Below the pieces are notes generated by a model. The model saw nothing but the letters and a program-made list of their open reading frames with translations. It was not told where the DNA came from and ran no database searches. Both the position numbers and the translations under genes were made by a program. From Roseibium album (GTDB taxonomy: Bacteria; Pseudomonadota; Alphaproteobacteria; Rhizobiales; Stappiaceae), in the NCBI GenBank assembly GCA_001404055.1, contig CXTY01000016.1:149523-213522 (forward strand): a stretch of 64,000 bases of DNA, given 5' to 3'. Shown piece by piece: positions 44,975-53,756 of the stretch (positions are counted from its first letter, which is position 1; every line of letters starts with the position of its first letter).

Positions 44975-45375
44975 CAGACCTTCTCCAAGACTGACGAAGT
45001 TCCAAGCTCGGCCATGCGTGAACGCGCGCCAGCTTCCACTTCATCCAATTCCAGAAGCGTCAATTCGATATCTCGTTGCTTTTCGAGCAGTTCCTCACGG
45101 CGGGCTGCAATCTTGTCCAGAAACAGTCGTAACTGGCCAGCCTCCCCTGGCGCACTGCCGTACATCTCGATCATTTCCTTGATCTCGTTGAGGGAAAAGC
45201 CGAGACGTTTTCCACGCAAGATCAGTTTGATACGGGTACGGTCTCCAGGTGTGTAAAGGCGCTGACGCCCTCGCCTTGTCGGAGACACCAGCCCTTGTGC
45301 TTCATAAAAACGCAAGGTGCGTGTCGTGATGTCGAATTCCAGCGTCAGCTGGGTGATTGTAAAATAGCGTTGCAT
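44974..45375 (-). CDS. liuR: MerR-family regulator, LiuR-like
   Basis: 133 residues from the ATG at 45375 with AAGGA 7 bases upstream. A MerR winged helix (FTITQLTLEFDITTRTLRFYEAQGLVSPTRRGRQRLY) is followed by a coiled coil (REELLEKQRDIELTLLELDEVE). No metal-binding cysteines, as in LiuR, which controls leucine/isovalerate utilisation. A LiuR-like box (45410-45425) lies in front of it, and ivd is in the same operon, so the name rests on context and type. Confidence 0.8.
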   Translation of the reverse strand: MQRYFTITQLTLEFDITTRTLRFYEAQGLVSPTRRGRQRLYTPGDRTRIKLILRGKRLGFSLNEIKEMIEMYGSAPGEAGQLRLFLDKIAARREELLEKQRDIELTLLELDEVEAGARSRMAELGTSSVLEKV

Positions 45376-45409
45376 GCCCAATCCTTGTTGACAGGCACAA
45401 TTTCTTCTT

Positions 45410-45425
45410 TTTACGTTAAAGTCAA
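45410..45425. promoter_or_regulatory. LiuR-like palindrome
   Basis: TTTACGTTAAAGTCAA, symmetrical at 12 of 16 positions and close to the TTGACGT-type LiuR box. It lies about 35 bases upstream of the liuR start. Confidence 0.5.
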
Positions 45426-45466
45426 CACATCTATTTTATAACTTAAAAAACATAGTCTTATAAAAT

Positions 45467-46174
45467 TTAGTTTAGGTCTTTAAGGCTGCTTTCATCGTTC
45501 AAAACATTCAGATCGACATTTCCCGAGATACCCTTGACGGCCCCCCTATCATGGTATTGCCAGATCAGCCAATCCTTGGCGTATGATGGAGAACGCCAGA
45601 CCGAACGGACCCACAAGCGGCGGTTCAATCCACGCCCTTTCAAATAGGTCAGGAAAAATTCTTCGGGAGCATAGAATATGACACGTTTGCCGGCTTTCTG
45701 CTCCACTATGGCAGCGAACTGGCTAACTTCATTAAGCACATCATCAACGGATAACTGATCAGCGCAGTCCGCCGGAACTTCCAGATCCAGCATCGGCGCG
45801 AGCATATCTTGATCTTCAGGCAAGACTTTCAGGAAATTTGCGGCTTGTTCGGCACCTGGTTTACACAGATTGAAATAGTGGTAAGCGCCGCGAGATAGTC
45901 CAACGGTACCGGCTCCAGCCCAATTACGAGCAAATGCCGGATCGTTGAAGCTGTGCCCTTCCGAAGCTTTTATATAGGCAAAGGCAACGTCGTCTTTGGC
46001 AACCTGCGCCCAGTCGATGTCGCCCTGATGATGCGAGACATCAATTCCGCGAATTGGAAAGTCATCCCTGTCCGGTTCCCAGTTCATGAAGAAGAAGGCC
46101 GCTCCAACAATAGAAATTACGCCACCTACAACAACGTAGAATATTGTTCGTAAAATCGCTTGCAAGAAAGTCAT
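45467..46174 (-). CDS. GH25-family lysozyme-like protein
   Basis: 235 residues from the ATG at 46174 (MTFLQAILRT). A single N-terminal membrane helix anchors a GH25 muramidase domain: GIDVSHHQGDIDW (catalytic Asp), FAYIKASEGHSFNDPAF, RGAYHYFNL and MLDLEVPADC. It should cut the glycan strand of peptidoglycan from the periplasmic side. It stands alone. Confidence 0.9.
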   Translation of the reverse strand: MTFLQAILRTIFYVVVGGVISIVGAAFFFMNWEPDRDDFPIRGIDVSHHQGDIDWAQVAKDDVAFAYIKASEGHSFNDPAFARNWAGAGTVGLSRGAYHYFNLCKPGAEQAANFLKVLPEDQDMLAPMLDLEVPADCADQLSVDDVLNEVSQFAAIVEQKAGKRVIFYAPEEFFLTYLKGRGLNRRLWVRSVWRSPSYAKDWLIWQYHDRGAVKGISGNVDLNVLNDESSLKDLN

Positions 46175-46229
46175 ACCGCCACCCAAAAACTCAACCGAAG
46201 CGCGCACATTGCCCGAAACACCTTACCAA

Positions 46230-46655
46230 TCACGAAAGATAGTTGGGCCAAAGCGGAGCAACGGCAAGTTCCAGCACGTTACCATCAGGATCATTAAAAT
46301 AGAGACTTGTGCCACCAGCCGGCCAAACGACCTCGCTGATGATCTCAACACCGGAATCTGCAAGATGCCGGCGCCAAGGCTGTATCTGATTTGATGAAAT
46401 TTTGAACGCGAAATGACTGTGGCCAACCGTGTCATGACCTGGCACCACGCCGCCGGCGGTTTCGACATCTGCACCCGTGTGCCCACGATGAAAGACCAGC
46501 AACGTCTGAGCGAGGCCTGCGTCGTAGGCAAAAAGCCGTTCTCCTGCGATCATCCTTTTCAGCCCCAACGTGTCTGAATAGAACAGGTGCGCGGCTTCCA
46601 TATCATCGACATAGACAGCAGTTTCCAGAATTCCATCGATAACCGGCCGGTGCAT
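46230..46655 (-). CDS. VOC-family (glyoxalase/bleomycin-resistance) protein
   Basis: 141 residues from the ATG at 46655 (MHRPVIDG; GGAG upstream). One pair of beta-alpha-beta-beta-beta units: ILETAVYVDDMEAAHLFYSDTLGLKR and HSHFAFKIS, ending with SLYFNDPDGNVLELA, which holds the metal Glu. It may isomerise or bind a small metabolite; unknown. Confidence 0.88.
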   Translation of the reverse strand: MHRPVIDGILETAVYVDDMEAAHLFYSDTLGLKRMIAGERLFAYDAGLAQTLLVFHRGHTGADVETAGGVVPGHDTVGHSHFAFKISSNQIQPWRRHLADSGVEIISEVVWPAGGTSLYFNDPDGNVLELAVAPLWPNYLS

Positions 46656-46919
46656 CTTGCGGATCTCCAGGCAAATTTTGAAAGAACCCAATCAAGAGAA
46701 AACAACTACAAGTTAGTAGTGGGCGAAAGTAAGCTACAAGAAATAGAAAGATATCGCAGCAAACTTGTCACTTCACACTATTAATCATGGATAGATGCAT
46801 CAACGTTTTAATTCGCGATTGACCATCGCTTTGAAAAGCAGACATCATGAATTCTGCAATTACACGATCAGGGCAATCAGAATAAACGGATAAAACCAAG
46901 GCAAGGCGCCAGACCGAAA

Positions 46920-47822
46920 ATGCTTAGAGACCTTTTGAAGTGTTCTCTCTTAGTTCTCCTGTCAGCCCTTTTTGCATTTGCGGGGCTGAGTGGGGCTGCA
47001 TTTGCAAAAATGGTTGTGACTGTCCAGGGACCAGAGTCTTCAGTCGACACGCGGTATGAATATGATCAGGCTGTTATCCGCCTCGCTCTGGAGAAATCAA
47101 AACCCAAATTTGGCGACTATGTCTTGCAGGAAACTGCCGTTGGGCAGAACTGGGCACGCACGCTAATTACCGCGACAAGCGGAAAATTCTCCAATTACAT
47201 CATAAAATATTCGGTCAGCAGCAAGCTCCCGGACGGCTTACACGCCATTCCTTTTCCTGTTGATCTGGGCATCGTTGGATATCGGGTCGCATTCGTGTCC
47301 CACGAGACCAAGCAAAATCTGCTGGATATCAAAACCCTGGATGACCTAAAACGTTTCGAGATCATTCAGGGGATTTCATGGCTGGATACTGATATTTTGA
47401 GACACCATGGCTTTAATGTCCGTGTTGGTTCTGACTATGAAGCAATGTTCAGCATGGTCGCTTTTGATCGTTCGGACCTTTTCTTAAGAGGTGCGAACGA
47501 ATTACTTGGCGAATGGAATACGCATCTGGCACTCCCTGAACTGACCTATGATGAAACAATTTCCGTTTATTATCCATTGCCGAGATTTCTCGTGACCGCC
47601 AAGGAAAACAAGGAATTGATCGCGAGGGTCCACGAAGGCTTGCTAATTGCCCACGCAGATGGATCTCTACTGAGATTGTGGGAAGAGAAATACTTGGCGA
47701 GTGTCGAATTTGCTGATCTGAAATCCCGCAAGATTTTCAGGCTAACCAACCCGTATCTCGAGGATGTGGATCCATCTTGGCAACAGTATGTTTATGAAGT
47801 TGCCCCGCAGTCCACGCAATAA
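46920..47822 (+). CDS. periplasmic binding-protein-like protein, copy 1 of a tandem pair
   Basis: 300 residues with a signal peptide (ending GAAFA). The body has two-lobe solute-binding traits: a first strand MVVTVQGPES, a hinge FPVDLGIVGYRVAF, and a late DETISVYYPLPRFLVTAKENKELIARVHEGL like family 3 binding proteins. No permease or ATPase gene is beside it. The next gene is a close paralogue. Confidence 0.7.
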   Translation: MLRDLLKCSLLVLLSALFAFAGLSGAAFAKMVVTVQGPESSVDTRYEYDQAVIRLALEKSKPKFGDYVLQETAVGQNWARTLITATSGKFSNYIIKYSVSSKLPDGLHAIPFPVDLGIVGYRVAFVSHETKQNLLDIKTLDDLKRFEIIQGISWLDTDILRHHGFNVRVGSDYEAMFSMVAFDRSDLFLRGANELLGEWNTHLALPELTYDETISVYYPLPRFLVTAKENKELIARVHEGLLIAHADGSLLRLWEEKYLASVEFADLKSRKIFRLTNPYLEDVDPSWQQYVYEVAPQSTQ

Positions 47823-48049
47823 GCTCGCGAACCGAAACTTCCAAGAGCAATGATCGACAATCTAGTCTCAAGTCCCATCTATTTCCAAGAACGCACTATC
47901 CAGGAACACTACGGTTTCACCTTCGCAATTCTTCCATCGTAGATTGTATCTATTGACCATCCGCATAGTGAATTAAGATCATGTAGCAATTGGGGTGGTG
48001 TCGGCGGATTTGTATCGAGCGACAGCTAAATTCGAAAAGAACGGCTTAT

Positions 48050-48952
48050 ATGCGCAAAAATATATGGCGAGATGCATTCATTTTCCTGATTGCGGTTGTC
48101 TGTGGCAATGCCGGGCAAGTTAACACTGCATTTGCGAATATGGTCGTCACTGTCCAGGGACCCGAAACCGCAGCAGACACCAGGTACGAGTACGACCACG
48201 CGGTTATCACACTGGCCTTGGAAAAAACCAGGAAGAAATACGGCGATTATACCCTGCAGGAAACCCCGATTGGGCAAAACTCACAGCGGTCCATGCTCAC
48301 GCTGACCAACGACCGGTACACGAATTACATCATCAAATATTCGATGAGCAATCAACTACCTGACGGAGTGACTGCCATCCCATTTCCGGTCGATATGGGC
48401 ATCGTGGGGTATCGTGTTGGATTTGTCTCTCAAGATACAAAAGAGAAACTGAAGACTGTCAAAACACTTGAGGACCTGAAACGCTTTGAAGTGATCCAGG
48501 GAATAGGCTGGCTCGATCCCCTCATCCTGGAACATCACGGTTTCAAGGTTCGAACCGGTGAAGACTTTAATGCGATGTTCAGCATGGTCGCACTCAATCG
48601 TTCGGACCTCTTTTTAAGAGGTGCAAACGAGCTGCTGGCGGAATGGCAGACGCATCAATCTATCCCCAAGCTAACCTATGACGAAACTATCTCGGTCTAC
48701 TATCCACTTCCCAGGTTTCTCATTACATCCAAGGAAAACACAGATCTTGCAGCACGCGTGCACGAAGGCCTGTTGACCGCTTTTGACGATGGATCGCTCC
48801 AGAAGTTGTGGGAAGAAAAATACCTTGCGAGCGTCGAATTTGCAGACCTGAAGTCTCGCAAGATTTTCCGACTGACCAACCCCTACCTGGTAAATCTGGA
48901 TCCGTCCTGGCAGAATTATGTCTACCAGGTCGCTCCGGAACCCGTTCAGTAG
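48050..48952 (+). CDS. periplasmic binding-protein-like protein, copy 2 of a tandem pair
   Basis: 300 residues from the ATG at 48050 (signal peptide ending NTAFA). It is similar over its full length to the preceding gene, e.g. both share YLASVEFADLKSRKIFRLTN near the C-terminus, so the pair arose by tandem duplication. The regions between the two copies do not look duplicated. Function as for copy 1, an orphan binding protein or signal-input protein. Confidence 0.7.
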   Translation: MRKNIWRDAFIFLIAVVCGNAGQVNTAFANMVVTVQGPETAADTRYEYDHAVITLALEKTRKKYGDYTLQETPIGQNSQRSMLTLTNDRYTNYIIKYSMSNQLPDGVTAIPFPVDMGIVGYRVGFVSQDTKEKLKTVKTLEDLKRFEVIQGIGWLDPLILEHHGFKVRTGEDFNAMFSMVALNRSDLFLRGANELLAEWQTHQSIPKLTYDETISVYYPLPRFLITSKENTDLAARVHEGLLTAFDDGSLQKLWEEKYLASVEFADLKSRKIFRLTNPYLVNLDPSWQNYVYQVAPEPVQ

Positions 48953-49015
48953 TCTCGCTTAAACTTCGAAACACCAACCGGTTGGTTGTTGCTCACTGGT
49001 CTCCCCTTCCCGAAA

Positions 49016-49324
49016 TCAATCGTCCTTCAGGCCCGGCACCGTCATGCGCGGCTCAAACTCTGTTATTGTGTAACGTGCGATTTCCGCTTCGTGAAACGGG
49101 TCTTTCTGGATAAGCGTTTCAACTTCGTTCCGGCTACCGGCGACGGCAAGAATGACACCGCCAGTCCTGGGCACTTTTGCACCCGAGGCCAGTAACCGTC
49201 CGCTTGCGTAATTGTCTTCCAGAAATCGTCGATGCCCCGCCAAATGCGGATCGATATGGTCAAGCGGTACAACGTAATGAAGGTCGATCACGAAGAGATT
49301 TCTGTTTGCGGGTATGAAAGCCAT
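49016..49324 (-). CDS. YciI-family protein
   Basis: 102 residues of the YciI ferredoxin-like fold: FVIDLHYVVPLDHIDPHLAGHRRFLEDNYASGRLLASG, with the conserved His/Asp pair (HRRFLED), and DPFHEAEIARYTITEF. Enzymatic role uncertain; some members are dehydrochlorinase-like or ligand-binding. Confidence 0.88.
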   Translation of the reverse strand: MAFIPANRNLFVIDLHYVVPLDHIDPHLAGHRRFLEDNYASGRLLASGAKVPRTGGVILAVAGSRNEVETLIQKDPFHEAEIARYTITEFEPRMTVPGLKDD

Positions 49325-49352
49325 GCTTTCCTCCTTGTGTGCTTTGTTTATT

Positions 49353-49380
49353 GAAAAACCGCCCTACAAAATGCAGGGCG
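49353..49380 (-). terminator. terminator of ohr
   Basis: On the minus strand GCCCT-loop-AGGGC followed by GGTTTTTC, about 45 bases after the ohr stop. Confidence 0.7.
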
Positions 49381-49424
49381 ATTTCAAAGCCGGTTTTTTT
49401 CGTTTCTTAAAGGTGGGAAGCGAA

Positions 49425-49850
49425 TTAGACCACATTCAGCCTGACATCGATGTTGTTGCGGGTCGCGTTGGAATACGGACAAACCTGATGGGCTTTTTCC
49501 ACCAGACTTTCCGCTTCCGCCGCTCCTACACCTGGGAGCGAAATGTCCAGCGCAACTTCGAGACCAAACCCGCCTTCTGAACGTGGTCCAATGCCGACAG
49601 TCGAAGTGATGGCGGTGTCTGCAGGTATCGAGATTTTCTCCTGTCCACCTACGAATTTCAGCGCGCCGATAAAACAGGCGGCGTAGCCAGCTGCGAACAA
49701 TTCTTCGGGATTGTTCCCCTCGCCGCCTGCACCACCGAGCTCCTTCGGTGTCGAGAGCTTTTCCTTGAAGGTTCCGCTTAGCGTTTCTGCCACTCCATCA
49801 CGACCGCCAGTTGCTCTTGCCCGTGTTTCATACAGCACTTCTACAGCCAT
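49425..49850 (-). CDS. ohr: organic hydroperoxide resistance protein Ohr
   Basis: 141 residues of the OsmC/Ohr fold with the two redox cysteines Cys59 ([11 protein letters not shown]) and Cys124 ([10 protein letters not shown]). It reduces organic peroxides using lipoylated partners. It is divergent from a MarR-family ohrR gene with palindromic sites between. Confidence 0.95.
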   Translation of the reverse strand: MAVEVLYETRARATGGRDGVAETLSGTFKEKLSTPKELGGAGGEGNNPEELFAAGYAACFIGALKFVGGQEKISIPADTAITSTVGIGPRSEGGFGLEVALDISLPGVGAAEAESLVEKAHQVCPYSNATRNNIDVRLNVV

Positions 49851-49892
49851 TTTCGTACCTCAATCTTTTTTCAGAGTGAACTTTTGCATTAA

Positions 49893-49921
49893 TATCGCAT
49901 TCGATTAAATCGCGTACGATA
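49893..49921. promoter_or_regulatory. OhrR-type operator 1
   Basis: A 29-base interrupted palindrome centred on 49907: TATCG-N4-CGATT-A-AATCG-N4-CGATA. It lies just upstream of ohr. Confidence 0.65.
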
Positions 49922-49969
49922 TATTAATTTACATATACAGCTACCCAGAACACGTCAACAGGTTGCGAC

Positions 49970-49987
49970 AATATCGCGCGCGATTTA
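49970..49987. promoter_or_regulatory. OhrR-type operator 2
   Basis: AATATCGCG-CGCGATTTA, a second near-palindrome with the same CGAT-type arms, just before the ohrR start. Confidence 0.5.
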
Positions 49988-49998
49988 TAAGGTGACGG

Positions 49999-50730
49999 AT
50001 GAGCGATACGACAGAACAGATGTCCCTTCTGGACGCGATTGGAATTTCCGCGCCCACAGAGACCAAAAAAACGAAAATAGACCAGAAAACTGCTGCAAAG
50101 GCGCCTTCTCAGGTGGCCTCAAAAAGACATGCGCGGAAGCGCAAGCCTTCGGCTGTAGAGGGCAAGAAAGACAAGCAAGCCGCTGTAAATAGAGACAAAA
50201 CTTTGGTCGATAGCACGCCCGATACGACGAAAAAAACCAAGCTGCCAATCGACAATACCGAGACTAAGGTGCAGCAGGTGAACACAGCAAACTCAGTTTT
50301 GACGCTCGATCAGCATTTGTGCTTTGCGCTCTACTCAGCCAACCATGCAATGCACGGGGTCTATAAGGCACTTTTGAAGGACCTTGGTCTGACCTATCCG
50401 CAGTTCCTGGCAATGACTGTATTGTGGGAGACAAACAATGTGCCTGTCGGCACGCTGACAACGAGACTACAGCTCGACACCAACACGCTCACGCCGCTTT
50501 TGAAGCGCCTGGAAGGCATGGATCTTCTGACCCGAACCCGCAACAAAAAGGACGAACGACAGGTCATCGTGAAGCTGACGCGAAAAGGCCGCGCGCTTCA
50601 AAAGAAGACAGACCATTTTGGCAGTTGCATCTTCTCCTCAACCGGACTGCCATTGGAAGAGATCGTTGATTTGCAAAGCCGGATCATGAAGCTACGTGAC
50701 AACTTGCGAGACGCGGATACAAAGACCTGA
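49999..50730 (+). CDS. ohrR: OhrR-like MarR-family regulator with a long basic N-terminal extension
   Basis: 243 residues. The C-terminal 145 are a standard OhrR: DQHLCFALYSANHAM with the peroxide-sensing Cys108, LGLTYPQFLAMTVLWE, and TLTPLLKRLEGMDLLTRTRNKKDERQ in the winged helix. The first about 100 residues are Lys/Thr/Ala-rich and probably unstructured; usual OhrR lacks this. A GTG at 50278 with AAGG upstream would give a normal-length protein and is an alternative start. Divergent from ohr, which it represses in relatives. Confidence 0.9.
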   Translation: MSDTTEQMSLLDAIGISAPTETKKTKIDQKTAAKAPSQVASKRHARKRKPSAVEGKKDKQAAVNRDKTLVDSTPDTTKKTKLPIDNTETKVQQVNTANSVLTLDQHLCFALYSANHAMHGVYKALLKDLGLTYPQFLAMTVLWETNNVPVGTLTTRLQLDTNTLTPLLKRLEGMDLLTRTRNKKDERQVIVKLTRKGRALQKKTDHFGSCIFSSTGLPLEEIVDLQSRIMKLRDNLRDADTKT

Positions 50731-50770
50731 TTCAGCTACTGTCTCCCGCCTACTAAAATCGGCCGGTGGC

Positions 50771-51364
50771 TCAAGACCTAACGAGGAGTGCCTGGCGAAT
50801 GGTACGTGTCATAGTTTCCTTGGCTTCGATTTCTGACCAACCGCAGTCCTGTGTGAGCAAGCCCCAGCTTTGAACGCTGAAAGCGGCCCACAGATACTCC
50901 GATGCTGTTTTTGCCGACCAGACCGCTTGCAAGGCGCCATCGCGTTCCAGTGAAGCGGTCAATTCCAGCAGCCATTGCCTGAGCTCAGACATCCGGTCTT
51001 CCCAGGCAACGGATGCGGCTTCATCTGTCGACCTCAATCGGATCAGGTCGGTGGCAACGGGATAAATCTCCTGAACAAAGTGAATCCAGACTTCAATCGT
51101 GGCTTCCAGGCGCTTTTCGGGCTCCGCATAGTCAAAAGCAGCATGAAATCTTGCCTTGATATCCAACCTGTCGTCGGCTCTGCGCACAAGTGCGAGGATC
51201 AGACCGCCTCGCGATCCGAAGTGATCATAGACTGACTGGCGGCTGATGCTGGCCGCCTTGCCGATTTCTGCAAGCGACACTTCTGCGCCCTTTTCTGAAA
51301 TCAGATCCCAGGCACAGTCCAGGATTTCTGTTCGTGTACGTTGCAATCGCGCTTGACTTGACAC
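50771..51364 (-). CDS. TetR/AcrR-family transcriptional regulator
   Basis: 197 residues: HTH TRTEILDCAWDLISEKGAEVSLAEIGKAASISRQSVYDHFG in the first 55, then a helical ligand domain. Divergent from a DUF1330-like gene; twin TTGACACGTGTAA palindromes in the gap indicate autoregulation and control of that gene. Confidence 0.88.
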   Translation of the reverse strand: MSSQARLQRTRTEILDCAWDLISEKGAEVSLAEIGKAASISRQSVYDHFGSRGGLILALVRRADDRLDIKARFHAAFDYAEPEKRLEATIEVWIHFVQEIYPVATDLIRLRSTDEAASVAWEDRMSELRQWLLELTASLERDGALQAVWSAKTASEYLWAAFSVQSWGLLTQDCGWSEIEAKETMTRTIRQALLVRS

Positions 51365-51396
51365 GTGTAAAATTAACTCCTATTTGACACGTGTAA
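51358..51396 (+). promoter_or_regulatory. twin TetR operators and promoter of the DUF1330-like gene
   Basis: TTGACACGTGTAA occurs at 51358-51370 and 51384-51396, 26 bases apart. The first TTGACA with a 17-base spacer and TATTTG (51381-51386) forms a good promoter, so both palindromes cover it. Confidence 0.7.
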
Positions 51397-51413
51397 AGTT
51401 AAGGAGATTGAAC

Positions 51414-51854
51414 ATGAACGTCAACCAAACATCGTCTCAATTCACTGAATGGTATGGAGCTGGTCTGGATGGGAATTCCCCAACGCTGAACCAATGGAGC
51501 GACGTCCTCGCTCGACCGTCAGACAAGCCTGTCACTTTGATCAATTTTTTCAAACTGCGGAAAGAAGCGAACTATTCGGACGGAACAAAGGGTGTGTCCG
51601 GCGAAGAAGCCTTCGGCAATTATGCCGCCACCAGCGTGCCGACCATGGAACGTGTTGGCGGCAAATTTCTGTTTGTCGGTCCTTACAAAGGCATGTTCCT
51701 GGGTGATGACGAGGATTGGGACCTCGTTGCAATAGGATCATATCCTGACCTGAACACACTTATCGCGCTTTATTCGGACGAGAGTTACAGAGGGGCTTTC
51801 CACCATAGGACGGCGGCCTGCGAAAGACAGAAAGTCATTGTTTGCGGGGATTGA
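51414..51854 (+). CDS. DUF1330-like ferredoxin-fold protein
   Basis: 146 residues from the ATG at 51414 (AAGGAG upstream). VTLINFFKLRKEANY, GEEAFGNYAATSVPTMERVGGKFLFVG and LVAIGSYPDLNTLIALYSDESY give the DUF1330 dimeric alpha-beta-barrel pattern. Enzymatic role unknown. Regulated by the divergent TetR through twin operators. Confidence 0.75.
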   Translation: MNVNQTSSQFTEWYGAGLDGNSPTLNQWSDVLARPSDKPVTLINFFKLRKEANYSDGTKGVSGEEAFGNYAATSVPTMERVGGKFLFVGPYKGMFLGDDEDWDLVAIGSYPDLNTLIALYSDESYRGAFHHRTAACERQKVIVCGD

Positions 51855-52034
51855 GTAACCGCTAATCCGGTGAAATCACACCGCCCCACTATTTCAATAA
51901 CCGCAAACAGCAAGGTATGGCAGTTGCCTCCGCGTGATCGTCCACGCTATAAATATCGAAACTTACCCTGTGTTAACAAATTGATTACGCTACGTCACTA
52001 ACCTAATGGTTGTGAACCCCCGTTTTCACCAACT
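51855..52034. other. gene-free stretch, possible small RNA leader
   Basis: No ORF supported. Its 3' side runs into a strong + strand terminator about 180 bases after the previous stop, so a small RNA could be encoded here. Confidence 0.35.
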
Positions 52035-52078
52035 AACCTCGTGAGCTTCCCCGCATTTGGCTCGCGAGGTTATTTTTT
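52035..52078 (+). terminator. rho-independent terminator, + strand
   Basis: AACCTCGTGAGC paired with GCTCGCGAGGTT (one G-T pair) and followed by ATTTTTT. The T-run is only on the + strand, so it does not serve the mgtE gene. Confidence 0.8.
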
Positions 52079-52163
52079 GATTGAGTCTGACTAGCCACAT
52101 ATTGCGAGAACAGATGACCATGTCGGCAAGGCTACGCAAAGCGTGCCCTGTTCAGCGACGCGC

Positions 52164-53579
52164 TCACATTGGCAGGCTGAACCAGAGGGCAGCAATTCCC
52201 AAAAACGCAAAAAACCCAACAACATCCGTCACCGTCGTGACAAAGACACTGGATGCAATGGCCGGATCAACATTGAAACGATCCAATACGATCGGTATCA
52301 GGAGCCCTGATAGGCCGGCAAACAGCATGTTGATGATGATCGCTCCGGCAATCACGAACCCCAGCCCGTAATTGCCGAACCACATCCAAGCTGTAATCCC
52401 GATCAGAATTGCCAGCGCAACGCCATTCAGGGCACTTACCAGAATTTCGCGGTTGAGGACACGCATCATGTTGCGGCCAGTAAGCTCCTGGGTGGCAATA
52501 CCGCGTACGGCAACAGTCATTGTCTGCGTGCCTGCGTTTCCGCCCATCGAAGCGACAATCGGCATCAAAACGGCAAGGGCTACCATTGCCTCGATCGTGT
52601 CTTCAAAAAAGGCAATCACGACCGATGCAAGTACAGCCGTGCCGAGATTGACCACAAGCCAGGAGAGTCGTGAGCGCGCAATCGTGATAACGCTGTCCGA
52701 AATTTCTTCATCACCAACACCGGCAAGCGCGCGCAAATCTTCTTCCGCTTCTTCCTGAATGACATCGACGATGTCATCAACGGTCAGTACACCAACCAAA
52801 CGGTCGGCTTCATCCACCACCGCGGAGGATACAAGGTTATAGCGCTCAAACCGGCGTGCAACTTCTTCCTGATCTTCCGTTGCCAGAACAGCCTGCCGTG
52901 TCTCCTCCATGATGGAAGTGACTTTCTCGGCCCGTTTCGTTCGCAGGATCTTGTCCAGATGCACTGACCCGAGCAGCTTGAATGTCGGGTCAACGACGTA
53001 AATCTCATAGAAGTCGTCGGGGAGGTCCCGTGCCTCACGCATGTAGTCGATGGTCTGACCCACCGTCCAGAATGGTGCAACAGCGATAAATTCGCTTTGC
53101 ATACGGCGGCCGGCGCTCTCTTCCGGGTAATCCAGCGCCTTTTGCAGTTGCGCCCGGTCGGCATAGGGCAACTCTTCCAGGATCGCCGCCTGATCGTCTT
53201 CATCCAGGTCTTCCAGGATATAGACGGCATCATCGGAATCGAGCTCACCCAGTCCTTCAGCAATGACCTCTGTCGGCAGGTCTTCTAGGACTTCCAGCCG
53301 AACCGCTTCGTCAATTTCGGTCAGGGCCGTATAATCGAAATCATCCCCTAGAAGACGAATGAACGACGCACGGTCATCCGCGTTCAGGGTCTCGAGAAGA
53401 TCACCGGTGTCGGCTTCATGCAGATCGGAGGCAAGTGCCCTGAGACCAAACTGGTCCTGCGCCTGGATAGCCGCCTCGACTGCCGCAATGAATTCGAGGT
53501 TGATGCGTTCGTCTTCGTCGCGAACGGAGATTTGCGGATCTGGGGTAGCGGCGACTTCAAGTTCAGCTGCTTCGCTCAT
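52164..53579 (-). CDS. mgtE: magnesium transporter MgtE
   Basis: 471 residues: a helical N-domain (LASDLHEADTGDLLETLNADDRASFIRLL), a CBS pair (about 150-270, with VTSIMEETRQAVLATEDQEEVARRFERYNLVSSAVVDE), a connecting helix, and five transmembrane helices with PIVASMGGNAGTQTMTVAVRGI, the Mg2+ pore region. It imports Mg2+ and senses it through the cytosolic domains. Single gene. Confidence 0.95.
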   Translation of the reverse strand: MSEAAELEVAATPDPQISVRDEDERINLEFIAAVEAAIQAQDQFGLRALASDLHEADTGDLLETLNADDRASFIRLLGDDFDYTALTEIDEAVRLEVLEDLPTEVIAEGLGELDSDDAVYILEDLDEDDQAAILEELPYADRAQLQKALDYPEESAGRRMQSEFIAVAPFWTVGQTIDYMREARDLPDDFYEIYVVDPTFKLLGSVHLDKILRTKRAEKVTSIMEETRQAVLATEDQEEVARRFERYNLVSSAVVDEADRLVGVLTVDDIVDVIQEEAEEDLRALAGVGDEEISDSVITIARSRLSWLVVNLGTAVLASVVIAFFEDTIEAMVALAVLMPIVASMGGNAGTQTMTVAVRGIATQELTGRNMMRVLNREILVSALNGVALAILIGITAWMWFGNYGLGFVIAGAIIINMLFAGLSGLLIPIVLDRFNVDPAIASSVFVTTVTDVVGFFAFLGIAALWFSLPM

Positions 53580-53756
53580 CCGGCGCCTCCCCTAAAACGC
53601 GTTGATCCTGTCCGGTGAAACTACGCCGGATGCCTGTCATCAGAACTAGCGTTTGCCGCAACAAAGCGCCACAGCAAAAGCGTTATCGATCCACAGACTT
53701 GCAGCAAGATTTCACCGACTGCCCATGAAAAATCGAGTACGACTGGCATGACGCAA

